Positions 49,640 through 62,247 of a stretch of 64,000 nucleotides of DNA are shown here, piece after piece. The notes beneath the pieces were generated by a model that made no database searches, was not told where the DNA came from, and worked only from the letters and a program-made list of their open reading frames with translations. Origin of the DNA: Varroa destructor (taxonomy: Eukaryota; Arthropoda; Arachnida; Mesostigmata; Varroidae); contig NW_019211457.1 in the NCBI RefSeq assembly GCF_002443255.2, forward strand, positions 46,157,690 through 46,221,689. The letters run 5' to 3'. Each line of letters begins with the position of its first letter. Within the stretch, counting starts at the first letter, position 1. The position numbers and the translations under genes are program-made.

Positions 49640-51060
49640 AAGTTGACAGCCGGACTCTCGTATAGCTAAATCGGCCGTCAAAGTTTAGGCCTGCAAATGA
49701 ACTGAATTCGATGATGCGAGAGAATTTCGCTCATACTAGTGATAGTAATACCCTGTTTTATTGCTTTATTGCTCGAACTCAGAGAGATATGGCCGTTGTA
49801 TTCGTAGACGGTTGGCTACCGAATGAGAGGTTATCGTCGAATGGATCACAGGAAAAACTACGGTGATCAAGATGTAGCATTAGATGAACAATAGCAATGG
49901 GTGTGTGCTAATTAGAATCTTATCGCGTGCGTTTCTAGAACAGATAAGCATGAGAGTAGCTAGTTGCTCCCATTTTGTTGTTCGACTAAACGGAGCCCCT
50001 ATTCAGCAATGACCCCCAATGATAATAGTGCACGATATATAAGCAATGATTGCAATAATCATATACGTCGGCGTGTGTTTGCATGCCTTTGTATGTGGAC
50101 AAACAACTTTAATACGCCATATTGATTAGCTCATATTTGTTGGAACAAACGTAGCAGACGTATGGATTCGGAAATGGGGCTCTACATTCGCAAACTAGTT
50201 AGAATGAGCCGGATATGCGAACTATATAGGCAGTCAGCAACGGCAGCATTGCTAGTCCAATGTACCATTCTTTTATAGCGATTTCTAACTATAATAGCTG
50301 ATATTTAAATAATCGTATTTGAAAATCGCATGCTTTGCAAACATCATGTATATAGGGGTGATATGGAAGCAGCTATTTTACGTAGCGTTTATAAGATCTT
50401 CCACTGATAGCAAATCGGTCGCGTTTACATCTGTCGAGCACAACCACATCTTTGTGCCTTGTCCAGGTGTTCTTCACTACGTTCCTTACCGTTGTCACCC
50501 AAATAGCTTGTTCATTTTAGGCGTCAATGAGTAGCGCAGAACCCTAAATGAGTTGCTTTCACGGTTCTATCTTACTATTATTTCCGGTGAGCCCTAAACC
50601 CCGCAATGCTGACTCCCGTTCGTCGAATTTTGTAAACAATCGAGCCGAAACGGAAATCCACTTTTTTCATCTGTCGTCGAGCACCATTAAGCGATACCAA
50701 CAAATAGTAGCTAAGACAATTGATGTGGTTTTTTACGGTCATCAAGCGATTAGGTTGGATTAGCTCAATTTTGATAATATCCGCTTCTCGTTTGCTCTAG
50801 GACTCTGGCCGTTTACCGCTGTTCTATAGCTTCCTCGTTGCATTCCACCGAGACGATTCATTTAGACAAACGTGTCGGGCAAATTCATCGATCAGTCTGC
50901 TTGAAACGCGAGTCTATGCTCTACGTCCTGTCTAGCAGACGAGGGCTGCGACCAATCTAGCTACTGTGGGCATCACCATCCAGTGTCAACGCTACAAACA
51001 ATGCCCCAACCGTAGCGATGGCTGCAAAGTTCATGCAAAGCAATAAATGAGCGAATGGAC
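49640..51060. other. No gene recognised
   Basis: Open frames are at most 71 codons, with no motif. No long repeat. Confidence 0.6.
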
Positions 51061-51066
51061 GATAAT

Positions 51067-51101
<35 letters not shown>
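51067..51101. repeat. (AGC)11 microsatellite
   Basis: Eleven uninterrupted AGC (CAG) units plus AG. This is the longest pure triplet tract in the window. No open frame around it looks coding, so it is treated as non-coding. Pure tracts of this length tend to be polymorphic. Confidence 0.95.
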
Positions 51102-51102
<1 letters not shown>

Positions 51103-53150
51103 GAGCAACAAAAACTCCGTCATATTGTTGTTATGGACTTTTAACAAATGACAATGTAGAGGAAAACCCGCCACCGTCTAATTGATCGCCCGCTGACAAA
51201 ACGCTTAAGTTTCACTAGCGGTTACTGGTCGTGGGTACTTTCCGTTTTCGCTATAATGACGAAATATTGGGTATTGTCTATAAGCAAATGTCTGATATTT
51301 TGTATCATCAGCGATAATGCGATTTTCGAAGATTCGAAATTGTGCGGGTCAGCGTTCCACTGTTAGGCAACTTACGAGAATCACGAGTACAAATAGGGGG
51401 TAGAGGCAAATATACAGCCACTAATTGGAAAATGTTTATTAGTTTGACATAGAACAGCAAGTCGTATGTGGTACCTTCGAAAAGTTCCAACAATTCGATT
51501 TCTTAAAAAGCAAGAAATAACGGGTGCTTTTCTAGAAAGCAGGACTATAGGCTAGGGTCGTGACAAAGTCTATGGGCGGTTCAGAAGGTTTGTTTTGGAA
51601 AAAGGGGGTTTTGAAAGCGAACGAAATGGATGGACACAGCCGGTTTGTTCTGATTGCTGATTATGTCACTCACACATGTGCTTTATTTCCTACTTCGTTC
51701 TAAAAGTATTTATCCTCTACGCTGGACGGCGTTGTAGGCCCATAGCAGCACGCTGACTCTGACCTCTATGATCTCTTGAGCGGTGGACAGCGCTAGGTAA
51801 AGACCGAATAAGTACGGAATTAAATATAATACGCATACACATTATCATTTTATGCAGGAAGTAATAGTAATTATGCATGTCGTACCTGTACTGCAGAGCA
51901 CTCAGCAAGAGAGTGATCACAGATGAAAGCTACTACTGATAAAAAAAGCGGCTTGGTAATAATCTGTGCAATAATTTCAAAGTCTTAAATAATCAAATGT
52001 TAGATAATTGCACGGACTGTTTCCTCGGACTGTTTCGGTACCTTTGTTCTCGCAAATACCCACATACAATCCATGTGTTCAAAAGTCGCTACGAATTTAC
52101 ACATGTCGATATATGGTCTTTTATTGTGCCGGTGAGTAATACGCTCGTGAATAAAAAGTTCGTCTTTGACAAGACCAAATATTCTAGATAAAATTTTGGT
52201 TGGAGGATAGGTTCGTATAAATTACAAAAGAAAATCAGTTATAATACAATAAATAACAATCGCGCAAATTCCATAAACGTTTGTATACTTAAAAGATATA
52301 CGGATGAATACGGGTCGCTCCTTGCCACTTAAACGAAAGAGCTGGAAGCCATGAGCCTAAATAGAGATTTGAGTTAGTTAGGTAAAAGTTTCTAGTAGTT
52401 GAATTGATATCGCCTATACTCGATCAATGAATCGAGTACCACTGGTGAACAATGAAAGCTTTTTGATTAAATACTGAATAATAGTTATGCGAAAACACCA
52501 TTGGTTAGAATGTGTGCACAGTGACCTTAGTCAACTGTTTTGCTATTGGTGGAAAAGTCATAAGTGATTATAAGTATTGATTTGTTTCTCTGTTCAAAAC
52601 GTGGTAGTAAATCGAAAGATTCTGTTCCAGTTAAATAGCCAACTGGAACACACTCATTTTCACAAAGGTTATACCGAAAAAAATGGAAATCCAAAGATCT
52701 CCGAAGAAACATTACCCCTCATTAACTACTACGTAATGCGAAATATTCGAAGTAGTGCCTTTCCTTGGAAACGACTCGACGACGTCAGCAATATCACATC
52801 CGCTGTGAACGCTTAGTTCAGGCCCAGCTTGTAGTGTTATTAACTAAAAATCCGGCTAATTTGGGGTGAGGCATAAGAGAAGAATCGAGACTACTGGGTC
52901 ATAGTTTCGAAGGGAAAAGGTCCAAAAGCCGCGAACCGGTACCGCTCTAGGCCCACATGAAGCATGTATATGTTTTCTATGATGGCGTCCTTACAATGCA
53001 TAAAACTATAGCTTTAAAAACCAAAAAAAGAAAAAAAGGAATCTCAATGAGCTAGTTGTTATTTTAGTGATGTAAACGGTTTGAAGGAACAGTTACGTAA
53101 GTTATATCTCTGAGGGAGTGCTCTAAGGAGAAGTGTACCGGTACTACTTG
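51102..53150. other. No gene recognised
   Basis: Open frames are at most 79 codons (plus 52577-52816). An 8 bp hairpin (tactcgat and atcgagta, 52417-52438) and a purine-rich stretch (about 53018-53040) are the only structures seen. Confidence 0.55.
52417..52438. repeat. 8 bp hairpin, 6-base loop
   Basis: tactcgat and atcgagta are exact reverse complements around CAATGA. Confidence 0.75.
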
Positions 53151-53169
53151 TAGTATCAGGTTGCTTTAC

Positions 53170-53188
53170 ATATATATATATATATATA
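53170..53188. repeat. (AT)9 microsatellite
   Basis: Nine and a half AT units. A 140-codon plus frame (53161-53583) runs through it and starts with alternating Ile/Tyr codons from the repeat, which argues against that start being real. Confidence 0.92.
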
Positions 53189-53337
53189 GCGTTAGCTTTT
53201 TTCCATATAATGCGCGGACATCGCTTACTAGATCGCTTTTGGTGGATTCTGCTCGTAGTCCATGTTTCAGTGACCGAGAACCGTTAGAAAACGATGTGGC
53301 GTGCCCCTATGACGTTCTTTTTCGTAGATTTACGAAA

Positions 53338-53390
53338 GAGGCAAAAGCAAAGGCTGCAGCGGCGGCTGAAGTAGCAGCGACAGCGATGAC
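53338..53390. repeat. Degenerate GCA/GCG trinucleotide tract
   Basis: GAGGCAAAAGCAAAGGCTGC continuing as AGCGGCGGCTGAAGTAGCAG, mostly in alanine-coding phase of the plus frame 53161-53583. The C/G-rich codons continue for about 70 more codons, so a small exon cannot be excluded. Confidence 0.5.
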
Positions 53391-54157
53391 TTTTGAATCT
53401 GAAGCGGTCGCTACGCGTTCCATGCATTATTCGCAGTGCTTTATTCTGCACCGACTTCCGTCTCGCCCCGCGTCCGCCTACGCGAATCGTAGCATTGGGC
53501 TTCACTTTCAGAAGCTGAATTGTCCGTCCGTCCCTATTGGGTTCGTTTCACAACACCACACACGTTTCTACACGATAAAATAGTACAGTGGTACAGGCAA
53601 TGAAAAGTAATTTAATACTATAGCGGTACAACAATATGTACATGATCATATATAGGATGCGTGTGCATTTTCACGCTATAGATTAGCCTTTTTGCTGCAA
53701 CGATTGTCATAGCACTAGAGTCACTGTGATATAAGCGAAAATGAGGTTAGCAGCGACGACAGACGCGCCGTTGGTGGAACGTTTTCCAATGAAGGCAGCG
53801 CAGACGGAAGGCATCCCCTGACTTTTGCTAAATCCACTTGAGGTAATTTAGTTACGTCACCGCCGCGGGCTGAAAATGTTCAGCAAAACGAACGTTATGA
53901 ACCCGGCTTTCGAGGATGGCGTATTTCGGAGCCTCGGAGTAAGCTATTGACTAGCTCCTTCTAATATTCGTCGCATATTATATTTTTCTCTAAATTTTGA
54001 AATTATCTAATATGCTAAAGGGCCCTCGCGCCCCAATGAAGTTTAGTCTAGGGGCCGTTAATACTTGCCCGGCTTCCGCGCCAGCTGCAATAGTAAGAGC
54101 CATCACACTGCAATTGTTGCTACGATACCAACGACAGCAGGACCACCAACTAGACAA

Positions 54158-54361
54158 ATGACGTTCAGGTCACGCTGCGTCAATATAACGTCTGTGCAGC
54201 CGGTGGCTGTGACTGTTGCAGCGGCAATCGCAGAAACTAAGGCAAAGATGGCAAAGAAAAGGGAAAATGTTTTCGAACATCCGAAGGCGGCCAGCTATGC
54301 GCAGAGGTGCCCAGAAGTGACGAAACTACTCGAGAAAGAACTTTTGGAAGGAAAACTATAA
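54158..54361 (+). CDS. Possible short ORF or exon, unrecognised
   Basis: From the ATG at 54158 the frame encodes 67 residues. After an alanine/valine-rich start (from a degenerate GCN/GTN tract, about 54195-54250) it becomes a charged, helix-favouring sequence containing KAKMAKKRENVFEHPKAAS and ending KLLEKELLEGKL. That second half is not explained by simple repeats. A strong acceptor-like motif (54397) lies about 35 bases after the stop. I do not recognise the protein, and short frames like this are common by chance. Confidence 0.13.
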   Translation: MTFRSRCVNITSVQPVAVTVAAAIAETKAKMAKKRENVFEHPKAASYAQRCPEVTKLLEKELLEGKL

Positions 54362-54396
54362 ACACTTTTCATAATTCTCCCGCCTTTTTTTTACAG

Positions 54397-54516
54397 CTAT
54401 TCCTACTGCCGCTGTGTCTGCGAACACGATGTCCGTAGCTTTCTTCATCTACTTCGGCGCTGACGTTTTTCAACAATCTGTGAATGAGCCTGCGTTGTTT
54501 ACATCCCATCACTGCT
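54397..54516 (+). other. Strong splice-acceptor-like motif and following open frame
   Basis: CTCCCGCCTTTTTTTTACAG (ending 54396) is a near-ideal 3' splice site. One frame is open for 39 codons afterwards (includes AFFIYFGADVFQQSV). No GTRAGT donor was found before the stop at about 54516. It may be a last exon or a chance motif. Confidence 0.14.
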
Positions 54517-55134
54517 AAAATTGCCATTGCTATAAATTTCCGTTTCATAGTTGCGATTCAGTCCTGTCGTTGTCGCCTATTATGTCACTCACCGCTGGAC
54601 ATTTAAGGCAATAGCGGATATTCGTTTGTCAATGGTTTGGTCGACAATGACGGCAAAATTGGTCTTTTGTGCAAAATTACTGTCGGAACGGAATCGCTGC
54701 ATGGGGCGGGCTGCTATTGGTTATAGTTTGTTTCCAGTTTTGCGTTTCTTTGTGTCGAGCTGCTTCGCTATAGGGATATAGTTACACTGGCCATAGTGGA
54801 CAGTTCTAGATCTACTGAGGGGAATCGCCTGCGAGTTAAACGTGGCACATCGCCTGCGGAAACAGCGACCCCAAATAGAAGATACCCCTTGCCAGCATAG
54901 CAGCACTTCGGGTCGAGAACCCAGTCCGAGCTTTTTGTATGTGTAGCGAAGCTTGCATTGCATTATGCTTCGAGTTTTTTTGCAACGTTTTGTGGATGGG
55001 GTTGTTTCCATTTTAACTTGCATCTCAATTAGTGTCGAAACTTAATGCCGCGACAGGGTAGCAATCGCACCGTAAGTTGCGGAAAACACTTACTTAACCA
55101 AAAGGCAATAGCGATATAAATCGAAGTTTTCATG

Positions 55135-55146
55135 TTTTTTTTTTTT
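55135..55146. repeat. T12 homopolymer
   Basis: Twelve T followed by GTTTATTTGAG. Confidence 0.88.
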
Positions 55147-55378
55147 GTTTATTTGAGAAAATGTAAGTTATTGATATACTTCCTTAAAAGCTCACTTCTT
55201 GGTCATTGTTCGAATTATGCCGAAAAATGAGTGACTTCTGCTAAACTTACGGTAAGTTGTCAATATACTTTGCATTTGAAGATTTTTTAGGCTTTGAAAG
55301 CTGTATGTTTTTAAGTTTTTCTAGAATATGTCTCATGGAAATCACTATAGAATGTTCAATTATGATTATTTGCTACAG

Positions 55379-55393
55379 GAGAGAGAGAGAGAG
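55379..55393. repeat. (GA)7 microsatellite
   Basis: Seven and a half GA units in an AT-rich flank. Confidence 0.9.
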
Positions 55394-58300
55394 TTATTTT
55401 AATAAGATTTTTTAATTAATATAGGTTTCTAATTAGTGTAAAATATAGGTTTATTTGAATTATCTCATCGTCGGTTTAATAGTGACTTATCCTAAACGGT
55501 TGTACAAGATTTTCAGTTTTTACAGCATAGCAGGTTTCCTCTTGAAGTTTATACTACTACTATATAGAAATAGCACAATGGTGCTATGACAAAACGCAAA
55601 AAAAAAATATAGATTAGAATATAGCAGATGTTACATTGCAAAGATGACGTACTTTCCTTTAAGAAAATCAATTATAAATATCTGATCAGCCTTCGATACA
55701 TTTCAGCAACGCTGTTCCGTTTAAGCTAGAATCAAAGATCAGTGGAAGTTAAATATAACTTGTCTGCTTAAAAATGGCCTTTTCTTACACCTATTCATTA
55801 TATCCGGTAGCTATTTACCAGCTATTCATAACAGAACATTTTGATTTGAATTTTGGTGAAAATAGTTTCCTATTTATATTAATATTAACATCATAGGTAT
55901 TTCGTACCGCTGATTGATCTGAACGATGCTCTGCCGTCGAAGTTGGGGCAAATTTATCGTTGAACGCCGGCAAAAGACCCATGTCTGGATGAGGATAACA
56001 TGTAGTTTCCACGCCCGCTGGTCGATGCGAGCGGAATGAGTAAAGCCGATAGGGTAAAATATGGCACCTATGGCGTGCACCCTAAATCACCCTGCTTCGC
56101 TTAAAAGGGTAACAGTGTTAGCCAATTAAGCGCTGTGCGTTTTCATCCCGATACTCATTACTACCATGCCGATCAGCACGATGACTGCCGGCATCGTTGT
56201 GATGAAGATTACGTCTGCAGGACTGGATGGCACGTATCTAGCACTACCTTCAGATCAGTTCATCTGCAACCATCAACAGATAAGCAAATCCATTGTTTTG
56301 CAGCATTTGTTGCATTGTCTGTTAGCTTTATAGTTCGCTATAATGGCTCTCTGTATTCGCGCCTTCGTCTGTCGCTGCACAGTAACCCCAGAAGTTATCT
56401 CTTACAGAAACCAGGGTATTTCCTTTACTGTTTTTGTTTTATTTTTTATTTAGATTGATAGTACGTGTTGCTTGTTCATTTTTTCCAATATTACGCATCG
56501 TTTTCCTATAAAAACGTTTGCATTATAACCATTATTTCGCGTACAAGTGATGTTCATGAGTGACTTCAACGAGCCCAAGCTATGCACAAAACCTCTACAA
56601 AATTCTATAGACAACTCTATGTTACTTACAATTATTTAACTTCTAGAACATGTAAATATATGGATTACGTGAATGACAGGATTAGCTGGTACCCAACAGT
56701 GGGACATTCATAACCCTGTTACAGGAGTGTGGGGCCTGCTGACTGGAAAAATTCAGCCCCGTCTTTAATGATGCCTAAGATTTAAATCAATAAATGTAAC
56801 AACGGATACAGTGCCTGCCTCAGCTCGCCTATTGCAGCCCTTAATACATTTTCAATTGGTAGGCCACTGAGAAAACTAATGTTAGAAGCTCCCTGTCTCG
56901 CATTGCTGTTAGACGTTTTATCAGACAGTTGGAGTTCATCACGGAACGAAGTGCGACGGCCGGAATCCAACTGAAAACAGGACGTGTTTTTGAGTATTAC
57001 CAGGCAGAGTTACGTGCTCGGCCATCAACAACGACTGGCATGAGTTCTATATCCAATTTGTAACAAGCTTCGTGTAAATCCAGATTCGCTAAAGTAGATA
57101 ATTAACCAAAATATCTACGTAAGGCTTGATACTTTCTGTAATTACTAGTAACGTTTTTGTGTTTTCGCACATCTTCCTTATCTTGAAGCTTCTCTTGCCA
57201 CTTGCTCGTGTTATACATATTCGAATCGATTTTAATTTTCGGCCCAACAAGCAATATGTTTTGCTTTGAATCGGCATGGCAGAATTGACAGGAAAACATA
57301 TAGGAAACATTGTAAGCATCTTTCATTTCTATAATAGGGTGCATAGTCTCTGTCTTCAAATGCATTGCCGTTCTAGCAGTTTGGCGTAATGACTATTGTT
57401 TTGCGCGAAAAGGATCCAGGGGCGGAAGGCAAACTCCGCGCGTGTTGTTGAGCGAAGCCCCGACTGAGCTGAAAACTACAGAAAGCCTCTGTGCCCATCG
57501 AATCGTTCACGTAACACTTCTTGCACGACGACGTAAAACGCGGCTCCTGCAAGAAATAAGGTTTCAAGAGGGCAAGCAAATGTCTGGACATCAACTTGAA
57601 ACTCTGATTGCCTGACACGATGTCCACTACGATCGATTTATAAGCCTTTGATGTTTGTTCCCGTATGTGAGGAAACTATTGATAAAAGCAATATAGTTTA
57701 CATGAAAAGCGGGTGATCCTCACTAGGGGAAACTTGGCTAAAATGTCTTAAAATTAAAGACCATTGGCTAGAGGGACCTTATTCAAACAGGTCTTTTAAT
57801 CATAATAGTAGTAATTCATGAGGAACCGAAGTTATTGATTAGTATGTGGGAAAAGGTAACCAGTTGACATTTCTTTTTAAGACTTTATTGTTCTCTTCCA
57901 AAGTGATGTTGGGCGATTGCAAGCAAAGGCTGTGCCGTAACCATGTTCAAAGAGGCCGTCAAAGCCGTCCTATACGAAACCTCATATTATAAATAGGCGC
58001 AGGCACACATTTTTTCCACACATATTTCACATGTGATAATTATTTCAGCTTGTACGGTTGCAGCCTTGCATCAATCCATAGGACGGTATACAACTGAATT
58101 GGGTAACTGCTGTATTTCATGGTGATGGTTAACGACAACGAGCCTAAATGGTAGCGAGAACAAGCGCAAAGATACCTTGGTGTAAAACCTTTATAGATTT
58201 CTTTATGTTGCCACAGTTCTTGAAATGGAACGTAATTTGTGTGCAAAACTCAAAATCCATGTTGAATTAACGGAAATTTCCAACATGCAGCATCATATGC

Positions 58301-58854
58301 CTTGCCTAAGTTCTTGGTACTCGTTTGCTTCAACTATTAGTCATCTGCATGGTGCATGTAGAATTTATCGATGTAGGTTACGCCTTGGCATTGTTATTGT
58401 TGATCTGCAGCCTGAATAGTCGAATCCTATGTTGGACCATCTTCATCATACATCGTCAATACAGAGCATTATCAGTATGACGGCCGCATGCGGAACAGAG
58501 GATAAATAAGCCCACCCCAGTTGTCTTGGTTTACGCGCGGCTGTCTTCGATGAAATCACGAAGGCCAGGTATTCAGGTCTCTTGCCATCTGAATGGCTGG
58601 CTGATTGGACCACGGCCTGATCAACCGGACGTGAGGCAGCAGCGGCTGAAATCAAAGGGTCGTACGGGAAGCAGTGTGTGCTTCGCTATAGTCTATCCAT
58701 CTACTCGAAAGTCAGAAGATTATCAGACGAGGTTACATTTGCAGGATTAATGGCCTGAAAGGTCGCTTGCATGTATCGATTATTGAAATAGTCTCTGGAG
58801 CTTTCACAGACAGAATGGTGCCACAGGTCAAATTTAGGTGAACCTTTAACGGCG

Positions 58855-58901
58855 TAATTAATTATGGTATTATTATTAATTAATTATTATTAATGGTAAT
58901 T
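58855..58901. repeat. Imperfect tandem of TAATTAATTA/TTATTA
   Basis: taattaatta occurs twice, each copy joined to TTATTA-type triplets, giving a nearly symmetric A/T block. Confidence 0.65.
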
Positions 58902-60529
58902 TGCTGTATATAATCAATGTCACGTGCATATTTTGTAAATTCTTCATATAGCTGGCAGACAAGGTCATATCCTAAGGCCGACATGACGCTGATAGGGCAA
59001 GTAAATTACAAGACTGTAGACATTTCACATCGATAAACGGAGATTAGTCTGCCGTCGTTGACCTAAAATTTTGGTTATATTATGAGTGAGTCGTAGATTA
59101 CGAGAAGGGATTAACCTTAGAAATCTACAAAGTTTTAAAAACGTATACTAATCTCTTATTGGATACATATTTTCTTCTAGAACAGCTGATAGACGAAATT
59201 ACGTGTTTTTATTGTTGTTCTTTTTTTGTGAATCATTATATTCTTAGGCGTCTTTTCTTTAAAAGTAAGATCTATCGGTGAGCATTCTATACTCTACTTC
59301 CGTTTCATTAAAACTGCCCTGGGCATTACTGGAGTCAGAAGGGGCTCACGCTTCGTTTTAGATGCTTGCCACTTATTGAACGCGTCTAAATTTTGAACGC
59401 AACACTATTTCAACAACCCCACGATGATTAAGGTTTCAACGAAAAATGTTCCATACTATTTTTTGAAGCATAACGAGGTATAACTTCTTTTGTGATCACT
59501 AGATAACGAAAGCTACACTTGTACGTATAAGCCTTTCTGGCCGCCTTCCTGTACTTTGACGCATCACAACGATTCGAACATGGGTGTACAGCAATAGTAC
59601 CAGTTTAAAAACCAACGATTCAGCCAAATCTCTAATGGATTGACCAACTGAGCTTCCAGGTGGTTTAGGCCAGTCCAGTTCTGCCTCGAGGATACCGACT
59701 AGCGCCTGCGTCATGCGAAGGTAAACAGTCCCGCTTTCTTTTCTCTAAAACAATCGAATACGGTCGAGGGTACATAACACGCCAACGCTAAGTAAGGACC
59801 AGCGTCACTGAGGTCATCTTCATCGTGCTCGGGAGTTCCGTTACTCTCTATATGGTCTGGGTGTGTTGGGCTCATTACGTAATAGTCAGGTAGCTTGTTT
59901 ATATATACATACAGATATGCAGAGAGGCTTCGGCAAAGGTTTCACAGTTTAGCCGAAATGAAAATGACCAACCGATATGGGGTCTTCGAAATAGCCATTT
60001 CTGATGTTTACCTATGCAAATTGGCGATCGCTAACGTCTTTGGCAGTATTATGTTATGTGGAAGTTTCTTTGAACGAAATAAAAACGTTGTTGTCGTTTA
60101 TGGGAATAACAGCCGGCGGCTATTTTTGGTAGAAACAAAATGTTCTCCCCTTACGTTTACGGAAACGATTTAGGATTTTTTCTAATTATGGTACACGTGT
60201 CCGTTTAAACGCGAGAGCCACTTCATAATTTTAATCATAGTTAGCCTATAACTTTAACACATCATCATGAGCCTAATTTGCTAAGGCCCCGTTGTCTAGC
60301 TTCGCAGTAGTCTGGGTCGATTTCGTGGCCGCTTAGATACGTGCGAAGCGTTTTTCAGAGTCACTTTCTAAACCTTGGCAACTACCGGAGTGCCAGAAAC
60401 GGCCACCATAATGCTACTGGCGTCCTTTAAGCATTCTATCATTTACCGTGACGACTTTATTAACTGATAATCTTCGAAGCTCTAATAATATCGGCTGGGC
60501 CAGAGTAACCTTAAGTTAGACAAGCGCAC

Positions 60530-60542
60530 ATATATATATATA
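60530..60542. repeat. (TA)6 microsatellite
   Basis: Six TA units after GCGCACA. Confidence 0.88.
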
Positions 60543-60809
60543 CGACAAGAGTATTGCTCCTTCTATCGCGGCTGCCAAGAAGCACTCTTCTGTCCCACAC
60601 CCACCGATGCTTAACTGGAGCAAACGATCTAACTAACACAAGCTAGCTAGGACAATAACGAGACCTCGGCTCATTCTATTAGCCTACAAATGTCTCACTA
60701 TTGCAACAAAATGTCGGCCAAAACCATCTTTGTTGTTACTCGCCATGTTTCCCGCTATGTTTTTGGCTCATTTTGGCATTCACCCGCTGAAAAGGTGACG
60801 CCTGTTACT

Positions 60810-60825
60810 GCCGCCGCCGCCGCCA
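60810..60825. repeat. (CCG)5 microsatellite
   Basis: Five CCG units followed by CCACCGACGA, at the left edge of the CpG-richer 60.8-62.5 kb area. Confidence 0.88.
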
Positions 60826-61073
60826 CCGACGATAATGATCGCCGTGTATCGTTTTGATGACTGAGTTGAAGAAGGCGGATGACTTGCGTCTTAGCGGAGC
60901 GGATGCTATTTTTTCTAGCTTCTTAGACGACTCAAAAGACAAAGTAGTAACAATGCCCTCGATCTACGTATGTGGTCATCGAGGCTTAGCTTAGGGCTCG
61001 ACCGATATAATCATACATATAGGGGAACAAATATAATAAATGGTTTAGCTAACTTTGTGTTTACTGTTAGATG

Positions 61074-61679
61074 CTACGATTCGTACGGTTCGAACACATA
61101 GTAACAGTAATTGCTTGATGATATAAAGAGAAATCCGCTGGTTAGTAATACAAAGTAATATAGTACATATTCAAGGTATCGTTCATTGCACAAACCGTTT
61201 GTGAAAAACATTGTATTCAGATATAACAAACTATATATCCAGACAGTGCAGTCGTTATTTGTATTTGTACGGTATTCTGATCCCTCCCGCGTCTGAACTA
61301 GGTCGAGACGATGAAGCAACTGTCCAGCTTGAGAAGCTACATGGATAAGAGATCTTGAAAAGGACACACAAAGTAATGAAAACTTTTTCGGCGGCGCCTT
61401 GTTTTGTTCACCGGCAGACACCAGCGCTAGCGGCGACGCCGATATCCATCGTTCGGCGACGAACACTGAAATAACGTTGGCACAATGGCAGCAGACGTCG
61501 CTAGCGAATGAAGCCGCGTTAGCGTCATGAGGGCCGTTGTGAGTGCACGGTCGTGATGATTTTCGTTGACTTGAGCGATGGCGCTCCGGCACATAGGTCG
61601 GCGGCATCCACTGCGGCAACTTTCGCATTGTCTCGCCTGTAATGCCCCCTTTTTGTAAAATGACCCCAGAATGGTACAT
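61074..61679 (-). CDS. Longest ATG open frame in the window, unrecognised
   Basis: On the minus strand a true ATG at 61679 (G at -3) opens about 201 codons. Residues 1-110 come from GC/CpG-rich DNA and are hydrophilic with several Cys/His (SDVCCHCANV, about 65-74). The last 45 residues are strongly hydrophobic and Tyr/Phe/Leu-rich (near VLYYFVLLTSGFLF), which would suit a membrane segment but also reflects AT-rich DNA. The change of composition at about 61260 suggests that any real coding part is only the first portion. Plus-strand frames (61642-61914) overlap the start. No family is recognised, and chance cannot be excluded. Confidence 0.17.
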   Translation of the reverse strand: MYHSGVILQKGGITGETMRKLPQWMPPTYVPERHRSSQRKSSRPCTHNGPHDANAASFASDVCCHCANVISVFVAERWISASPLALVSAGEQNKAPPKKFSLLCVSFSRSLIHVASQAGQLLHRLDLVQTREGSEYRTNTNNDCTVWIYSLLYLNTMFFTNGLCNERYLEYVLYYFVLLTSGFLFISSSNYCYYVFEPYES

Positions 61680-62014
61680 CACGCGCCAAGGCAGACGCCC
61701 GCACGCCTTCGTTTGTGCTTTGTTGGTTCATTGGGCGCAATACGCAAGTCGCGTTTACTGGGAGCTAAGGAACAGGCGCTTGAAACGTACCATGATACCG
61801 GTGGTGGCGACGACGGCTGCAAGTGTCACATCAGAGGGCATCTTAGGGGGCATCGAAATGCACAGCCATAATTGTAGAGCAAGCTTTCAGGCTAGGCGAG
61901 AAAATGATGGATAGATGAGTGAGTCGTTTGCTGATCGTGACGTTTTCTGTCCAGAAAAATGCGACAGACAACAACCCAGTTCATCTAGTGTGTGTATCAC
62001 TGTAGAGTGTGTAT

Positions 62015-62236
62015 ATGGTGAGCTGTGAGTATTGCCATGGACGGCGTCGAATTCTCGTTACGATCGCCTTTGGTTCAGACCCATTCGCTAAACATTTCGC
62101 TGCAATAAAGGAGATGTGCACGCAGAACATCGTACACCCTGCTGACGCCATTAACGCTGAGCCTTTGCTACACTTGGGTCGAGATTTTTGCCGCATGGGC
62201 TCTATTGAGCGTATGAACCCTAAAGCACATCTTTAA
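62015..62236 (+). CDS. Short ATG open frame, unrecognised
   Basis: An ATG at 62015 opens 73 codons. The peptide is mixed and globular-looking (near ILVTIAFGSDPFAKHFAAIK), with three Cys near the ends. It precedes the possible exon at 62248-62519 by only 12 bases but in a different frame, with a stop between. No domain is recognised. Confidence 0.12.
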   Translation: MVSCEYCHGRRRILVTIAFGSDPFAKHFAAIKEMCTQNIVHPADAINAEPLLHLGRDFCRMGSIERMNPKAHL

Positions 62237-62247
62237 CGATTAATTAA

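Larger units (their letters stand above)
54520..60780. other. No gene recognised; spacer with AT-rich part and simple repeats
   Basis: Largest frames: minus 54721-55023 (100 codons) and plus 56135-56458 (107 codons). Neither is recognised. 55080-55720 is AT-rich with T12 (55135-55146) and (GA)7 (55379-55393). TAATTAATTA/TTATTA repeats lie at 58855-58901 and (TA)6 at 60530-60542. The hairpin atagcac, loop AATG, gtgctat lies at about 55569-55586. Confidence 0.5.

Noticed and set aside
53161..53583. 140-codon plus frame
   Set aside because: It starts inside an (AT)n tract and its alanine run comes from a degenerate GCA repeat. A small exon in the second half is possible but unsupported.
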